Below are positions 20,392-30,846 of a stretch of DNA of 64,000 nucleotides, piece by piece. The first letter of the stretch is position 1. Each line of letters starts with the position of its first letter. The notes beneath the pieces were generated by a model, which searched no databases, had not been told where the DNA came from, and saw only the letters and a program-made list of their open reading frames with translations. This stretch comes from Ryuthela nishihirai (Eukaryota > Arthropoda > Arachnida > Araneae > Heptathelidae). The translations under genes were made by a program, and so were the position numbers. The stretch covers positions 558,001-622,000 of the forward strand of contig JAWZYU010000125.1 in NCBI GenBank assembly GCA_038380435.1, given 5' to 3'.

Positions 20392-21033
20392 AGCTTAAAA
20401 AAATTTCCAAATACTTGGGGAGGCATGTATTTCAATAATTTTAAACAACTTTTAGTGCTGCAAAAGAGATTTATTTGCTTATTAACTAAAAGCCCAAAAA
20501 CGCAACCTTCATTACCTCTGTTTCGAGAAGCAGGAATTTTGCCTTTACGCTATGATTATTTTTCCGAAATTATTACTAAATACTTTTACTTTAGAAATGG
20601 TAGCATTAAAACTGATACGAATAATTACCAATTACGACGAGATAAAAACATAAATTATGAAATTTCTGCATTACACAAGGAAATTTTTAGGCACTATTAT
20701 TTGTACTTAGCACCGAAATTCCTTTCCTCTCTCCCGGTCAGCAAGAAAAATATCACCAATTTTCATTTGCTTTTAAAGTTCTCAAGAACTACATTTTGAA
20801 ATGGATGATGTGGAAACTTTTTTGCATTAAACTACTAGAACTGTTTATATCTAACATAGAGATTGAATGTTACTTCCTTTCTGACTTTCTCACTTCTGGA
20901 TTTCTAGAAATTTTTTGTTTTGAGTTGTTTTCGTTTTTTGTGTATTATATTCAATGGGACGACATGTTTCCAATTGAAATTGTATGCTGTTAAACATTAT
21001 CTGAAATAAAAATTATCTATCTATCTATCTAAC
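20392..21033 (+). pseudogene. CR1/Daphne-like LINE, 3' end
   Basis: The frame to 20796 encodes NTWGGMYFNNFKQLLVLQKR, FICLLTKSPKTQPSLPLF and EAGILPLRYDYFSEI, the thumb/C-terminal stretch of CR1- and Daphne-type reverse transcriptases (WGG...LQKR...GILPL). The upstream 24 residues of the open frame come from the Tc1 end, not the LINE. The element ends in a (TATC)n tail at 21010-21033 after AAATAAAAATTATC, as such LINEs often do. The catalytic domain is missing. The coding start coincides with the Tc1 TA, so Tc1 probably inserted into this LINE. Confidence 0.75.
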
Positions 21034-21210
21034 TTAACATAAGTTTGGTAATATAACTACAGTTGAATAAATCTATATTACTTTGGTATGGTTTCTGGTT
21101 GCAGGATGCATTTTTGTCGCTTTTAATAATTTTTTTCTAGTTTTTTTCCTGACCCAAAATATACCAATGGAGTGATTTATATGACATTTCAAAGCTTTCT
21201 AAAATTCGAC

Positions 21211-21568
21211 GATGGACTTGGAAAGGCCGCTGTCCGTCGGATGGGACGTTAAGCCGTAGCTCGTTATGAGAGAGAGCCATACCCTGTGCACGTAAAGAAC
21301 ACGCTGGGTGGCCTTGACGAGAAGCTATCGTTATGTCTCTTAAGTTAAGCGACAGACGAGAACGACAGACGAGAAGTATATAACCGACAGACGAGAAAAA
21401 GAATACGTAACAGCGAAAATATAGTGGTTAAGGCGATCCACTGGGCTCTTAACAGCTGTCCAGTAGATCGCCTTAACCTTCAACCTTCTCTGAGCCCTCG
21501 GGGTCCTTGTGACCTGGCCATTTAGGCCATTGTGTGCAAAAAGGGTACTGCTAAGAGATAAAACTACA
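21211..21568 (+). mobile_element. SINE-A, truncated, with internal insertion
   Basis: Core from GATGGACTTGGAAAGGCC (21211) and tail to AAGAGATAAAACTAC. Between 21338 and 21448 it is interrupted by about 110 bp containing three copies of GACAGACGAGAA. The segment GTTAAGGCGATCCACTGG (21427-21444) reappears inverted as CCAGTAGATCGCCTTAAC (21460-21477), suggesting a local repair or hairpin event. Confidence 0.8.
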
Positions 21569-21689
21569 CGTGTTTTATAATTATTTTTAAACACATATAA
21601 TAACGAGATAATGGGACTAAGGGAAAATTTGCAGCCGGGTTGGCTACTTCCTATCCCAAATGCATATAGTAAATCATATTTCATTATAT

Positions 21690-22037
21690 CACTTAAAATT
21701 TTACTGGTAACTTTTATTTTTGAAATATCTTAATTAGTTTCAAAATATTTATGCCATTTAATATATTAAAGCCATTTTAATATATTATTATTTAATATAA
21801 TTAGAAATTATGGATTAAATATTAATTAAAATATTTATAAATATTATAATATTTTAATATATATAATATAAATGTTTTAGTAAATTTGTAGTTAGAAAAT
21901 TATTTTCTTTATAACAATAGTTCAGAGATTTATATGAAATATGCGTAGAGATTTAAGTGATCACTTTCTGATCACCCTTTTTCTTTAAGTATATTTCCCT
22001 CCTTTTTCTTTAACGACTGTTCAGGCCCGGTGTATCG
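21690..22037. mobile_element. AT-rich TIR MITE copy (family T)
   Basis: AT-rich body (TTACTGGTAACTTTTATT, TATGCGTAGAGATTTAAGTG) ending GTTCAGGCCCGGTGTATC at 22018-22035. An internal patch of repeated AATATTTA(A/T) blocks expands it. Confidence 0.55.
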
Positions 22038-22550
22038 AGCTGACCCTGCTCAGGTATTTCCTAGAATTAAATAGTTCTTTTCGAACACGAGTTAACCTAT
22101 AAGCCACGAGAGACGGAACATAAGCGACAAACGCTCTTAACAGTGAAGACTAATGATTAGGTTGAAGAGAAAGAAGTGATCGAACAACCGTTCGCGATTC
22201 ACGGAATCCCATCGGACTACTACTGGAGCAAATATTGATCTTGGCTGAATCAGGAGCTCGTTGTTCTAGCCAAATTAATTTTCCACTTCAACTCAAGGCG
22301 GGGATAACAATTGATTTCTCGAGCCTAGATGCACACGTGATTAGGAGATGTCAGTCCCATGACACTACAGACGAATGGTCAAAGTGAAAACTGACATGTT
22401 GAAATCCATCAGAGGAGCTCGTGTCGGATGTTGTCAAGGGTCGGATTGAATTATTTTAACTCTGAGAGACACTTCAAAGCCCACTGCATTGTGATTACCA
22501 GCCGTTGTAGCGTTATTATTTCCTTACGAGCGAGCAGATGAACTGTATAT
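22038..22550. other. Unclassified, no supported gene
   Basis: Locally higher GC than its surroundings, without a long open frame. A degraded SINE-A tail on the minus strand may lie at 22440-22475 (TTATTTTAACTCTGAGAGAC). Confidence 0.35.
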
Positions 22551-22555
22551 GTGTT

Positions 22556-22908
22556 GGAGAGCTTTGCTTCTGAAAGGCACTGTTTTGCATACAATGGACT
22601 AAATGGCTAGGTCGCAAGGACCCTAAGGGCTCAGAGAAGGTTGTGAGTAGAGGACCTGCTCGACAGTTGTTGGGATACAGATGGTAGCCACCCCTCAAGG
22701 GCATCCAGCATGTTCTTTAACGTGCACAGCGTATGGTCCTCCCGCACACGTGGCCACGGTTTTACTTTAGATTTGAGGGACGGCGGCATTTCCAAGCCCA
22801 TCGGGGTCTCCTATTGACCGAGAGTAGGATAGGAGTTTTGCGGAGATAAGTATCAAAGCTGACCCAGATGGGAGTCGAACCTGGGAAGTGCAGATTATGA
22901 GCTGGAGT
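22556..22908 (-). mobile_element. SINE-A, diverged but near full length
   Basis: Minus copy from the tail (TTGCTTCTGAAAGGCACTG) through the core (GTTCTTTAACGTGCACAG) to the head (GGGAGTCGAACCTGGG). The A box region after 22905 is lost. Substitutions throughout mark an older copy. Confidence 0.85.
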
Positions 22909-23284
22909 GAACTATATATGTATCAGACCCAAACACACAATAATAAATGGAGAATAGATTATCTCTTTCAACTTAGTGTTTGGTTGTTTTATCATTGAGC
23001 ACATTTATCTCCTCTAAACCACACTTCTAAAGGCAAATCAGAATTCAATCAAATCAATTCCAGTTCGAATCAGCAGATTTAATCAGATATTAGCAGAATA
23101 AATAACTGCGAAAGATAGTGGCTTAAATATTTGATGAACCCAACGAACGCTGCGGATATACAGTATATTGAATGATTTTTATATAACTAACATTTACTAG
23201 CATGAAATTACGGTTGTTACTTTTCCTACCCGTAGTTTTTCAAAATCAAAAATTTATATATTGGTTTCCATAAAATAGTTAAAT

Positions 23285-23822
23285 CTCATTGTTATGTCAA
23301 TGGGAAGTTAATATCGAAGCTGTATAATTTCTAAAATAAGGTTTCTTTATTTGAAAAATGTGATAGATAAAAGATCCCAATCAAATATATCACTAACTCG
23401 ATTTTCTAGAATATTTGTTCAGTACTTAATGAGTTATGGAAGTTTGAACATTTAACAACAGCAATTTATGCAAAACTGGTGAATAGCGAAAAAATTCTTT
23501 ACACAAACTATTACACACCTATTTTATTAAACACATTGATACAATACTTATTACTAAGTTTTAATTAACTGCTGAAGTCAGTTTTGACTGGCATTGTTAT
23601 TGTTAAATATTCAAACTTTGGGACCACAAGGACCCCAAAGTCCCAGAGAAGGTTCAGAAAAGACCACGGTTATTACATTAAATACTGAATGAATATTGTT
23701 GAAAATCCAGATATTGATTTTTTGATTGAGATCTTTATCTGCTATCCCATTTTTCAAAACAGAAAATTTTATTCTAGGAGTCGATACTTCGATATTATCT
23801 TCCCATTGACATAACTTAAGAA
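23285..23822. mobile_element. Foldback element, family F, with SINE-A scrap
   Basis: The left arm (TGTTATGTCAATGGGAAGTT, ATCGAAGCTGTATAATTTC, AGATCCCAATCAAAT, AATGAGTTATGGAAGTTTG) is answered on the right in reverse order (AAACTTTGGG, TTTGATTGAGATCTT, ACTTCGATATTATCTTCCC, CATTGACATAAC). A minus SINE-A scrap (CACAAGGACCCCAAAG, near 23624) is inserted in the right arm. No ORF. Confidence 0.65.
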
Positions 23823-23837
23823 TTCTCCAATATTTAT

Positions 23838-24198
23838 GGTGGAACGGGGTGACTCAGTCGGTAGAAACCCAGGCTTGTAATTCGAGTCCCAGTTGGGCAA
23901 GCTTTGAGATTTATCTTCGCAAAACTCCTCGTCCTGCCCTCAGTTAGTAGGGAACACAGATGGGTTTGGAAAGGCCGCCGCCGGTCGGATGGATCGTTAA
24001 GCCGCGGTGCTGTGCGCTGGAGAGCCCATACCCTGTGCAAGTTAAAGAACACGCTGGATGGCCTTGATGGGCTGCCAACAGCTATCCAGTGGATCCTCTT
24101 CCCCCAACCTTCTCTGAGCCCTCGGAATTCTTGTGTCCTGGTCATTTAGCACATTGTGTGCAAAAAAAGTGTGCTGAGAAGTAAAACAACCCAACTTA
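23838..24198 (+). mobile_element. SINE-A, near full length, head shortened
   Basis: The head has GTGACTCAGTCGGTAG but loses the stretch just before the B box, leaving TGTAATTCGAGTCCC. The core and tail are complete, to AAGTAAAACAACCCAAC. Its internal promoter is damaged. Confidence 0.88.
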
Positions 24199-24700
24199 AT
24201 TTATGGAACTTATTGAGTTTATTGTGATTAACTCATATCATTACAATGGACTTGAAATCTTTTTCCATTGATATATCCCTGAAGTTCTCATTTCACGACG
24301 AAATCTCATCATAGTTCAATAAACGAAATTTACCGAAGACACCGAGTGACCTGTTCCGGTAGCCAGCGAACTCTCGTCGTCAGTGTGTCGCGACGCCCGG
24401 AAAGAATCACGAGGCTTGTCGAGAACTAACGATCACAGAAGGATTGCAGTCTGTCTTGTGATAACGCTGACGGAGAGAGAGTTGATAAAAGGGTTGTTTT
24501 ATTTTCTCTTTTCCGTCCAATCTGAAGGAGAGAAGTTAATATCTTTGAATATCGGTTACATCAACTGAGATGGGAGACGTGGAATGAAGAACGAGGAAAA
24601 AGAGAGCGTTAGAACAAAAAGACAAAGAGAAGCACAGAGTTACTTAAGAGATGGATAGTAAAGAAAATAGAAGTGATAGATTTAGTAATTGGTAGTAAGA
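24199..24700. other. Unclassified, no supported gene
   Basis: A GC-richer segment (24330-24520) codes no long frame and matches no other repeat in the window. I cannot assign it. Confidence 0.3.
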
Positions 24701-24701
24701 A

Positions 24702-24945
24702 ATGGGTTGCGTTGTTTTACTTCTGAAAGGTTCTATTTTACACACAGTGGACTAAAATGGCCAGGCCTCAAGGAGCACAAAGGTTCAGAGAAGGTTGGAA
24801 AAAGGACACGGCTATTATATTTATAATGTAGAAACCGTTTCAAAAGGTGCAAAATTTCACTGGACAGCTATTAGGAAATAGATGAGATAGCTTCCCGTCA
24901 AGGATATCCAGCGTGTTCTTTAGCATGCACAATATATGGTCAAAA
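24702..24945 (-). mobile_element. SINE-A tail and core fragment
   Basis: Minus-strand copy from GGGTTGCGTTGTTTTAC to GTTCTTTAGCATGCACA, with about 60 bp of unrelated AT-rich DNA (24810-24860) in the middle. The head is missing. Confidence 0.75.
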
Positions 24946-24949
24946 ATCC

Positions 24950-25237
24950 ACCTCAATGTACTTGGACAGGGCATTAATATAAGCATTAATATTTAAAATA
25001 TAGCTAAACTTATTAAACTATTTGTCTTAAAATTTTTCTGGTAACTATTTAGTTACTTTTTTTAAAAATTAATATATTATAATTTTAATAAAATCGTAAT
25101 AAGTAAATTATTATATCTTACACTATTATAAATTAAATAGGATGCAATTAAATTTTAGACAAATTGAATCATTTAAATCTTTATGAATCTTTAATATCCT
25201 TTTTTGTGGTAGCTTCCATGTTCGGTTCATCGAGGTG
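24950..25237. mobile_element. AT-rich TIR MITE copy (family T)
   Basis: Left end CACCTCAATGTACTTGGACAG and right end CATGTTCGGTTCATCGAGGTG are inverted relatives (CACCTCGATG... at both outer edges), showing the family TIR extends to CACCTCGATG. The interior has the usual AT-rich blocks. Confidence 0.6.
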
Positions 25238-25349
25238 GCTCTAGTATGGCTCTCCTGCACACAGATTCACGATTTAAAGTCTCATCTGATGAACGGTGAT
25301 CTTTCAAAGCCCATTAGTATCCCCTTTCTGACCGAGGGAAGGGAGGGAT
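25238..25349 (-). mobile_element. SINE-A core fragment
   Basis: Minus-strand core only: GTATGGCTCTCCTGCACAC, TTTCAAAGCCCATTAGTATC, CTGACCGAGGGAAGG. It abuts the family T MITE on its left and may have been split by it from the tail at 24702-24945. Confidence 0.68.
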
Positions 25350-25482
25350 TAAACACGGATAATAAGCGACAGGAAAAAGGAGAGACCGGGTATTTTTAGA
25401 AATGGATAGAAAAGGAAGGGCAAAAGAAAATTCGTCTCTTTCAGAACGTTAATAATGTGGAAAGACGTACGACGCGTTGATC

Positions 25483-25645
25483 TTCCCGTGGCTAGTGCGC
25501 TTGGCTACTGATCAAAGGGACCTGGGGTCGAACCTCGGATATGACATGGATGTTAGTGTCACCCTCACAGACACTCTCTAGGGCATGTGAAGTGACAGGC
25601 TTCTGTCAGATCTCTGTGGCAAGTAGTTGCTTGAGGGGATATTTA
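25483..25645 (+). mobile_element. SINE-B copy
   Basis: Head CTTCCCGTGGCTAGTGCGCTTGG, B box GGGTCGAACCTCGG, ATGACATGGATGTTAGTGTC, and the tail GACAGGCTTCTGTCAGATC then GCTTGAGGGGATATTTATTTG. The deletion in TGGCCGAGTGG has damaged the A box. Confidence 0.85.
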
Positions 25646-25814
25646 TTTGTTTTTTATTATGTAAACATTGTCTCCAGTAAAGTTTTTCTGATAATCGTTT
25701 CTTCATAAATTTGTTATACATTTACAACTAAGATTATACTAGTTGAAATAACGGGAAATCACAGGTATGTACCTGTTGATAATATGTTGAATAAATATGT
25801 AGAAAAAACTGTTA

Positions 25815-25889
25815 TTAGTGGATAGGATCTGAACTAACGATATCCTAATAAAATATCAGGTGCTCTGACCACTGAGCTACCGGCTGCTA
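25815..25889 (-). mobile_element. tRNA-like head (SINE-C)
   Basis: The minus strand reads CCGGTAGCTCAGTGGTCAGAG (A box region), an anticodon-arm-like AT-rich stretch, then GTTAGTTCAGATCCTATCC (B box-like). The same head type is at 28.82-28.95 and 29.97-30.04 kb. The acceptor stem does not pair, so it is a tRNA-derived SINE rather than a tRNA gene. Confidence 0.6.
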
Positions 25890-25934
25890 AATAATTATCC
25901 TCTGTCGAATAATGGTATAAAGCTTAAAATTCTC

Positions 25935-26155
25935 AATTCCATAAGAGCATTTTGCGGCCTATCCTAACACATGCCTTACCAGTGTGGGACATCACTACCA
26001 ACACGAACGTCAGGAGAATGCAGTTTCCAAAACAAAGTTTTAAAATCAATGCGCCATGGTTTGTGAAGAATAAAACCATTGACAATGACCTGGGCATTGA
26101 GCACATATATACATATATCAGGAAATTCTTGCAGACTATTGGCACCTTGATATAA
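25935..26155 (+). pseudogene. Jockey-like LINE RT fragment
   Basis: The 67-codon frame at 25952-26152 reads LTHALPVWDITTNTNVRRMQ, INAPWFVKNKTIDNDLGIEH and IYTYIRKF. This is collinear with the fragment at 2.1-2.5 kb (ASPVWANTTSTNIRK...APWFVTN...DLGIDHIYTHIK). It is a 5'-truncated dead copy fused at its 3' edge to a different LINE. Confidence 0.72.
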
Positions 26156-27780
26156 ATTATAAAAAATCCTTTTGCATACCATTCTATAAATCTAGAATTT
26201 TTAATCCTAATTTTGCATTAAAAAATAATAATCAAATTATCCCTCAAGTATCTAACTGTAAGCTACTTGGCTTTCAGTTGGATAGTAAATTAACTTGGAA
26301 GCTTCATTTAGAAAAAGCTCATCTATCTAGACTCAAATTATTAAATTGCTTAAAGTACTTTGCATTCAAAAACGAGGGAACTTCCCAAATACATCTCATT
26401 ACACTTTACAAAAACCTAATCCGTGCCAAAATGGAATATGGTTTTGAATTTATTCCAATTATAAACTCTAGAATTTTACAAAAACTAAATAGTTTACAAA
26501 ATCAATGTATTAAAATTGCTTTGGAGGTGCCTAAATCTTGTCCCAATTTGGCAGTGATAGCTGAAACAGCTATCCCTCCCTTTGAAATCAGAAAAAATAT
26601 TCTGTTAATTAATTATTATTTTGAACTTCATTTTAAATTGTCTTCTCATCCTTTTTATATTAGATTCAAAAGAACCCCATATTATACTATTATAAAAAAT
26701 GATACAGAACTCAAAATTTTTTAAAAAATTTTCTTCCTTTAATCTTAAAGGAGACATTCCAGATATTATTCCAACTTGGAAATACTCTTTACCAAGTTTT
26801 AATTTAGAAATTCCTTCCTTATTAAGGAAAACAGATTTTTCTGTAGATGCTATTGCCAACATTTTTTATACTTATAAACAGGACTACTTTAATATTTTTT
26901 TTGAAATATTTACTGATGGCTCAGTCTTTACTGATCCATCTTCTGTTACTGCTGCTTTTTATATCTCCAGCACTAACCAAAATGTTTCTTATAAATTAGC
27001 CAATCACGCCTGAATAATTCAAGCAGAATTGTTTGCAATTGTTGAGGCATTAAAATGGTCTCTGCATAATGTAAGAGACAAATCCATTGTAATTTTTGCG
27101 GACTCCAAGGGAGCAATCCAAACTTTATCTCAACAACTTTTTTATTCAAACTATAATTATTATATCAAACAAGCATTAATACTTAATGAAGAAAATAAAA
27201 AATTAAATAACTTAATTACAATTCAATGGGTGCCTTCTCACTCAGATATTTCAGAACATAAATTTGTTGATTCAATTGTTAAAAATGCACATAATCTAAT
27301 AGAATTTTCACCAACTTATTCCTTTTATACCACTGCAAAACTTGAATAAAAAAAAATTAGAATTTCTTCTTACAGAAAAATATTTCCAAATTAACTCTCT
27401 TTTAAAACCTTCTTTTCGATATCACTTATCTAATTATGTAAACTATATTAAAAATTACCTTTCAATAGACTAGAAGCAAAGATTCTATACCGCTTAAGAA
27501 CTGACAAAATAATGCTTAACAGTACTAAATACAAAATGCAACTTATAAATTCCCCAAATTGTACTTTATGTAACTTACCTGAAAATACACCTCATATCTT
27601 ATTAAACTGTAGAAAATATGAACAGAACTTCTTTGATAAGCTTCTCAAACTTGGTTTTCAGGAATTCAGAATGGACTTACTTTTAAATCATCCTTTAGAA
27701 AATATAAGAATTAAAGCTTATTCCTTGATCTTGGAGTCCCTTAGGGGGACACATTATTGGAATCTTATATAAAAAAAATG
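26156..27780 (+). pseudogene. I-like LINE: RT thumb, RNase H, C-terminal Cys/His segment
   Basis: A degraded ORF2 3' half in several frames. First the RT thumb: LLGFQLDSKLTWKLHLEKA then NSLQNQCIKIALEVPKSCP (26260-26720). Then RNase H: FEIFTDGSV (first Asp), QAELFAIVEALKWS (Glu, after a stop at 27011-27013), IVIFADSKGAIQTL (Asp) and IQWVPSHSDISEHKFVD (His/Asp region; the usual GH is SH). Then NCTLCNLPENTPHILLNC (Cys/His pattern) and the terminus ESLRGTHYWNLI, stopping at 27772. Family knowledge: RNase H between RT and C-terminus is typical of the I group. The RT catalytic core and endonuclease are missing. Confidence 0.8.
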
Positions 27781-28395
27781 GAAAAAAAAGCATAAAAAAG
27801 AAAATATATAAAAATTATGTATATATATATATAAATTAAACTATAAAAAAGCAATGAATGAAAATATATTATAAAAAGTAAAAAAAATAATTAAAAAAAT
27901 AAATCTTCTAACTTCATTGCAAAAATTAAAAACTTTAAAATCTTTAAAAGAAAAGGGAAAAATAAAATATTCATCAGAAATTTTAAATTGAAATTTTTTA
28001 ATTGGGAAAGTCTGAAAAAGGAAGTCCCATTTGTAGAGTAACGTTAATGAAATGAAATTCTTGCAGACCTTTTTTGAGGCAGTGGGAGACCACCTTATGA
28101 AATTTTAAATACTTCATTGAATTGTGATCCTTTGGTGCTGAACAATTTCAAACGCCCAAAGCTAATGGTTTTTGAAAAGCGTGTTTTTACACTACGATGT
28201 AATCAACACTTTTGCTGTTATATTGGTTATTTTAACCTTTATACTTTTTCTATTATGTTTTAAGTAAACACCTTCGGGGTTGTTTCCTTTTATTGTTATT
28301 GGCGTTATATATAATGATTTTAAGGTTAAGGCCAAAGGCCAGGAACTTAATAAATGTTAATTAAGATACCAGATATAAAAAAAAAACCAATAGCC
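27781..28395. other. Likely LINE 3' UTR and AT-rich DNA
   Basis: A/T-rich sequence after the LINE stop, including GTTTTAAGTAAACACCTTCGGGG and AATAAATGTTAATTAAGATACC. No gene is supported. Confidence 0.35.
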
Positions 28396-28396
28396 A

Positions 28397-28480
28397 CCTC
28401 GGTGGCTCAGTGGTATCGCGTTGTCTCGTGGTGACACTACGACTACCGAGGTGCGAGTTAGAATCCCGGTGTGGATTATA
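28397..28480 (+). mobile_element. tRNA-like head, distinct type
   Basis: GGTGGCTCAGTGGTATCGCG (A box-like) is followed after a short arm by GTGCGAGTTAGAATCCCGG (B box-like). The spacing is tRNA-like but the stems pair poorly. Probably a tRNA-derived SINE head; no other copy was recognised. Confidence 0.45.
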
Positions 28481-28498
28481 ATGTTGTTTGTTCTTTTT

Positions 28499-28650
28499 AG
28501 AGGATTTGAAAAATCCTCTAAAATTTAACTTTTATATTTTTTTTTTATTTGGCTCTAAAAATTTGACTTTTATATTTTTTTATTTGGCTTTTAAATTTTG
28601 GCTTTTATAGAGGATTTTTCAAAGGACCGAGGTCCTTTGAAAAATCCTCT
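28499..28650. repeat. Palindrome pair around AGAGGATTTTTC
   Basis: A perfect 20-bp inverted repeat with a 2-nt spacer lies at 28609-28650: AGAGGATTTTTCAAAGGACC then GGTCCTTTGAAAAATCCTCT. About 110 bp upstream, 28499-28519 (AGAGGATTTGAAAAATCCTCT) is the same palindrome with its centre removed. Between them sit variations on TTGACTTTTATATTTTTTTAT. Confidence 0.9.
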
Positions 28651-28817
28651 TTATTTATTCTGCATTATCTATTGTGATTGTCCCTCAATCTCAAAGTGTT
28701 CACTTATCGCTATATCAAAAACTCCGTGTTCTCTCATTGGGACATAAATCGGAAATTTGACTATAAATCACAGCATCAAAATTGAAAGAAAAAGTCCCCA
28801 ATATAGGATGACTTTTA

Positions 28818-28952
28818 GGCGACCGGTAACTCAGTGGAGATACAGGAAAAAAGACTGCTATTAATTAAATAAGATTCGAAATTAGTGCACTTGACATGTC
28901 ATCAGTATGTCGTGGGTTCAGATTCCACCCGACTAATGACACTTTTTCCTCC
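28818..28952 (+). mobile_element. SINE-C copy with internal insertion
   Basis: GGCGACCGGTAACTCAGTGG starts a tRNA-like head. After about 70 bp of extra DNA it resumes with CATCAGTATGTCGTGGGTTC and AGATTCCACCCGACTAATGACA. The latter segment matches 30.01-30.04 kb. Confidence 0.6.
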
Positions 28953-29167
28953 TCTATATTTATTCTGCATATCACCAACAAGTGCGTAGCTGTGATTTCA
29001 TATTATTTCGACATTAATCTTTACGCTTGTTGCCTGGCGTGTTGACTTAAAAAAATACCATGCCTCTTGGCCTGGGCTGGTCGCGTGCACTAAACTGGAA
29101 AGGTGATTCTAACCAGAGCCTTCAATTACAGTCAGATACATTTCCAATGTCAGATACAGTCAGTCAG

Positions 29168-29252
29168 TCAAAAAATCTCTAGACTACCGGAAAGTCGGAG
29201 CTTTTCATCCCTCTCTTCCAGATCGTCAAGAATGGAGCAATTGCCTAAAAAA
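29168..29252 (-). repeat. I-like LINE 3' UTR fragment
   Basis: AAAAAATCTCTAGACTACCGG through GAATGGAGCAATTGCCTAAAA is nearly identical to 4315-4397, there joined to an I-like LINE C-terminus on the minus strand. GTCAGTCAGTC precedes it here. Confidence 0.65.
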
Positions 29253-29284
29253 AGTCAGGTTAGTGCTCATTGAATTATGACCAC

Positions 29285-29805
29285 CTCCTTCCATGTTATG
29301 TCTGTGGAAGCTAAATTCGAAGCTCTATAACTTCTAAACTAAGCGTTTTATAACAAAATGTAACTGAAGATAAAGATTTCAATCAAATCTACTTAAATCT
29401 CGATTTTCAATAATGTCCGCTATGTACTTAAAGAGTTACAGACTTTGAACAGAATATTTAAGACCAGAATATTTAACACAAATAATGCAGTCAAGAAAAT
29501 TGTCAAACAGGCAGGAAAATTTAAAAATATCGAAAAATTATTTACACTGACTTTTCAAATATACATCTGTTGTATTAAAGGGTGTGAAATTATAAATAAA
29601 TAATTGTAATTAACTCCTAAGTTAAATTCTGACGTTAGGCATTGCTGTTTTTAAATATTCAAACTTCCATAACTCTTCAAATACTAAGAGAATATTGTTG
29701 AAAATCGAGATTTAGATAGATTTGATTGAGATCTTTAATTTAACTTCAGTTACCTTATCTCATAAAAAGCTTAATTTAGAAATTATGGAGCTTCGAAATT
29801 ATTAT
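29285..29805. mobile_element. Foldback element, family F
   Basis: Inverted arms of about 150 bp. On the left CCTTCCATGTTATGTCTGTGG, TTCGAAGCTCTATAACTTC, AAATCTCGATTTTCAATAATG; on the right in reverse TGTTGAAAATCGAGATTTAG, TTAGAAATTATGGAGCTTCG. The loop of about 200 bp is AT-rich. Other copies lie at 23.3 and 63.3 kb. Confidence 0.75.
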
Positions 29806-29965
29806 TTTTTTCTAAAGTAATAATTTCGCTGCCATTGATTATACTTGGAGGCAGTATAATCAGTGGCAGCGACTTATATAACATGGAGGGCGATGATCAT
29901 AATTTAGCGATCTCTGAGTGTATAGTGCAGAGCTTAAAACCACAAATAGCGAATGATTGTTCGCT

Positions 29966-30045
29966 GGTCGGTATCTCAATGGTCAGAGCGCCTCCATGCT
30001 ATCAGGAGGTCGTGGGTTCAGATTCCACCCTGCTAATGACAATTT
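29966..30045 (+). mobile_element. SINE-C head, best preserved
   Basis: GGTCGGTATCTCAATGGTCAG (A box), an anticodon-arm-like GCCTCCATGCTATCAGGAGG, and B box GTGGGTTCAGATTCCACC in correct tRNA spacing. The acceptor-stem halves do not pair, so I call a SINE head, not a tRNA gene. Confidence 0.6.
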
Positions 30046-30463
30046 TTTCTTCTGTATTTCTTCAAGATTATACTACATTGCAGCTTAGACTATCCCTTTA
30101 GTCGAGAGACTAAAGAGGGAGAGTAGATTTTGACTTAATTTTTTCTTTTTATCAGACTGGCGCAATAATCGAAAATGTGAGACGGAAAAATTGAAAAAAA
30201 ATGTAACATAATGGCTTCTGTAGGTAGAACATATTTACCGAGCAAGGGCATTTTATTTTCTACAAAAATGCATACTCTGTTACCAAAAGCATTCAAATTT
30301 CATGCTGTAAATTGAGTTAAGAATTCAAAATTCGGTAATTTTTAAAATGAAAAAGACAAAACAAAAAAAAAAAACGATAAAATGTGGCTGAAATTAAAGA
30401 GCTAAGTCAAGCCAATTAAAATCGCTATTATGTAATAAAATTAATTTCATGTTTAAATGTTCG
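30046..30463. other. AT-rich, no supported gene
   Basis: Contains only short frames and the small inverted repeat ATCCCTTTAGTCGAGAGACTAAAGAGG. Confidence 0.35.
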
Positions 30464-30530
30464 ATTATTTTACCTCTGAGATGTTTTTTTTCCCCACAAA
30501 ACGGAATGAATGGCAAAGTCGTGAAGACCT
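30464..30530 (-). mobile_element. SINE-A tail scrap
   Basis: TTATTTTACCTCTGAGATG and ATGGCAAAGTCGTGAAGACC are a diverged reverse tail. Only about 70 bp remain. Confidence 0.55.
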
Positions 30531-30755
30531 CAAGGATTGAGTTAAACTGTTTTACTTCTGAAGGCAATGGAATATTTAAAATATTGAACTATTAGTAATT
30601 AAATAAATTAAATAGTTTGCAGAAAAAAGGAGCTTTACTGATACATGGGATTCGAACCCACGTTTCTCTAGAGTAGGGGTTCTCAACGTAGGCTACTGGG
30701 TAAAATATTTTGGGTACGCCGTGACAGCTCAAAAGTCGCTAGATATATGTTATAT

Positions 30756-30756
<1 letters not shown>

Positions 30757-30834
<78 letters not shown>
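30757..30834 (+). repeat. (TCA)n microsatellite, RTE tail
   Basis: About 26 uninterrupted TCA triplets. It directly follows (in reverse) the 3' end of the RTE LINE, so it is that element's (TGA)n tail and not an independent microsatellite. Two other RTE copies end in shorter GAT repeats at the same place. Confidence 0.95.
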
Positions 30835-30846
30835 AGCAGCCATGGG

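Noticed and set aside
29966..30045. Possible tRNA gene
   Set aside because: The A and B boxes and an anticodon-arm-like hairpin are present, but the acceptor stem does not pair and related heads occur at other loci, so a SINE head fits better.
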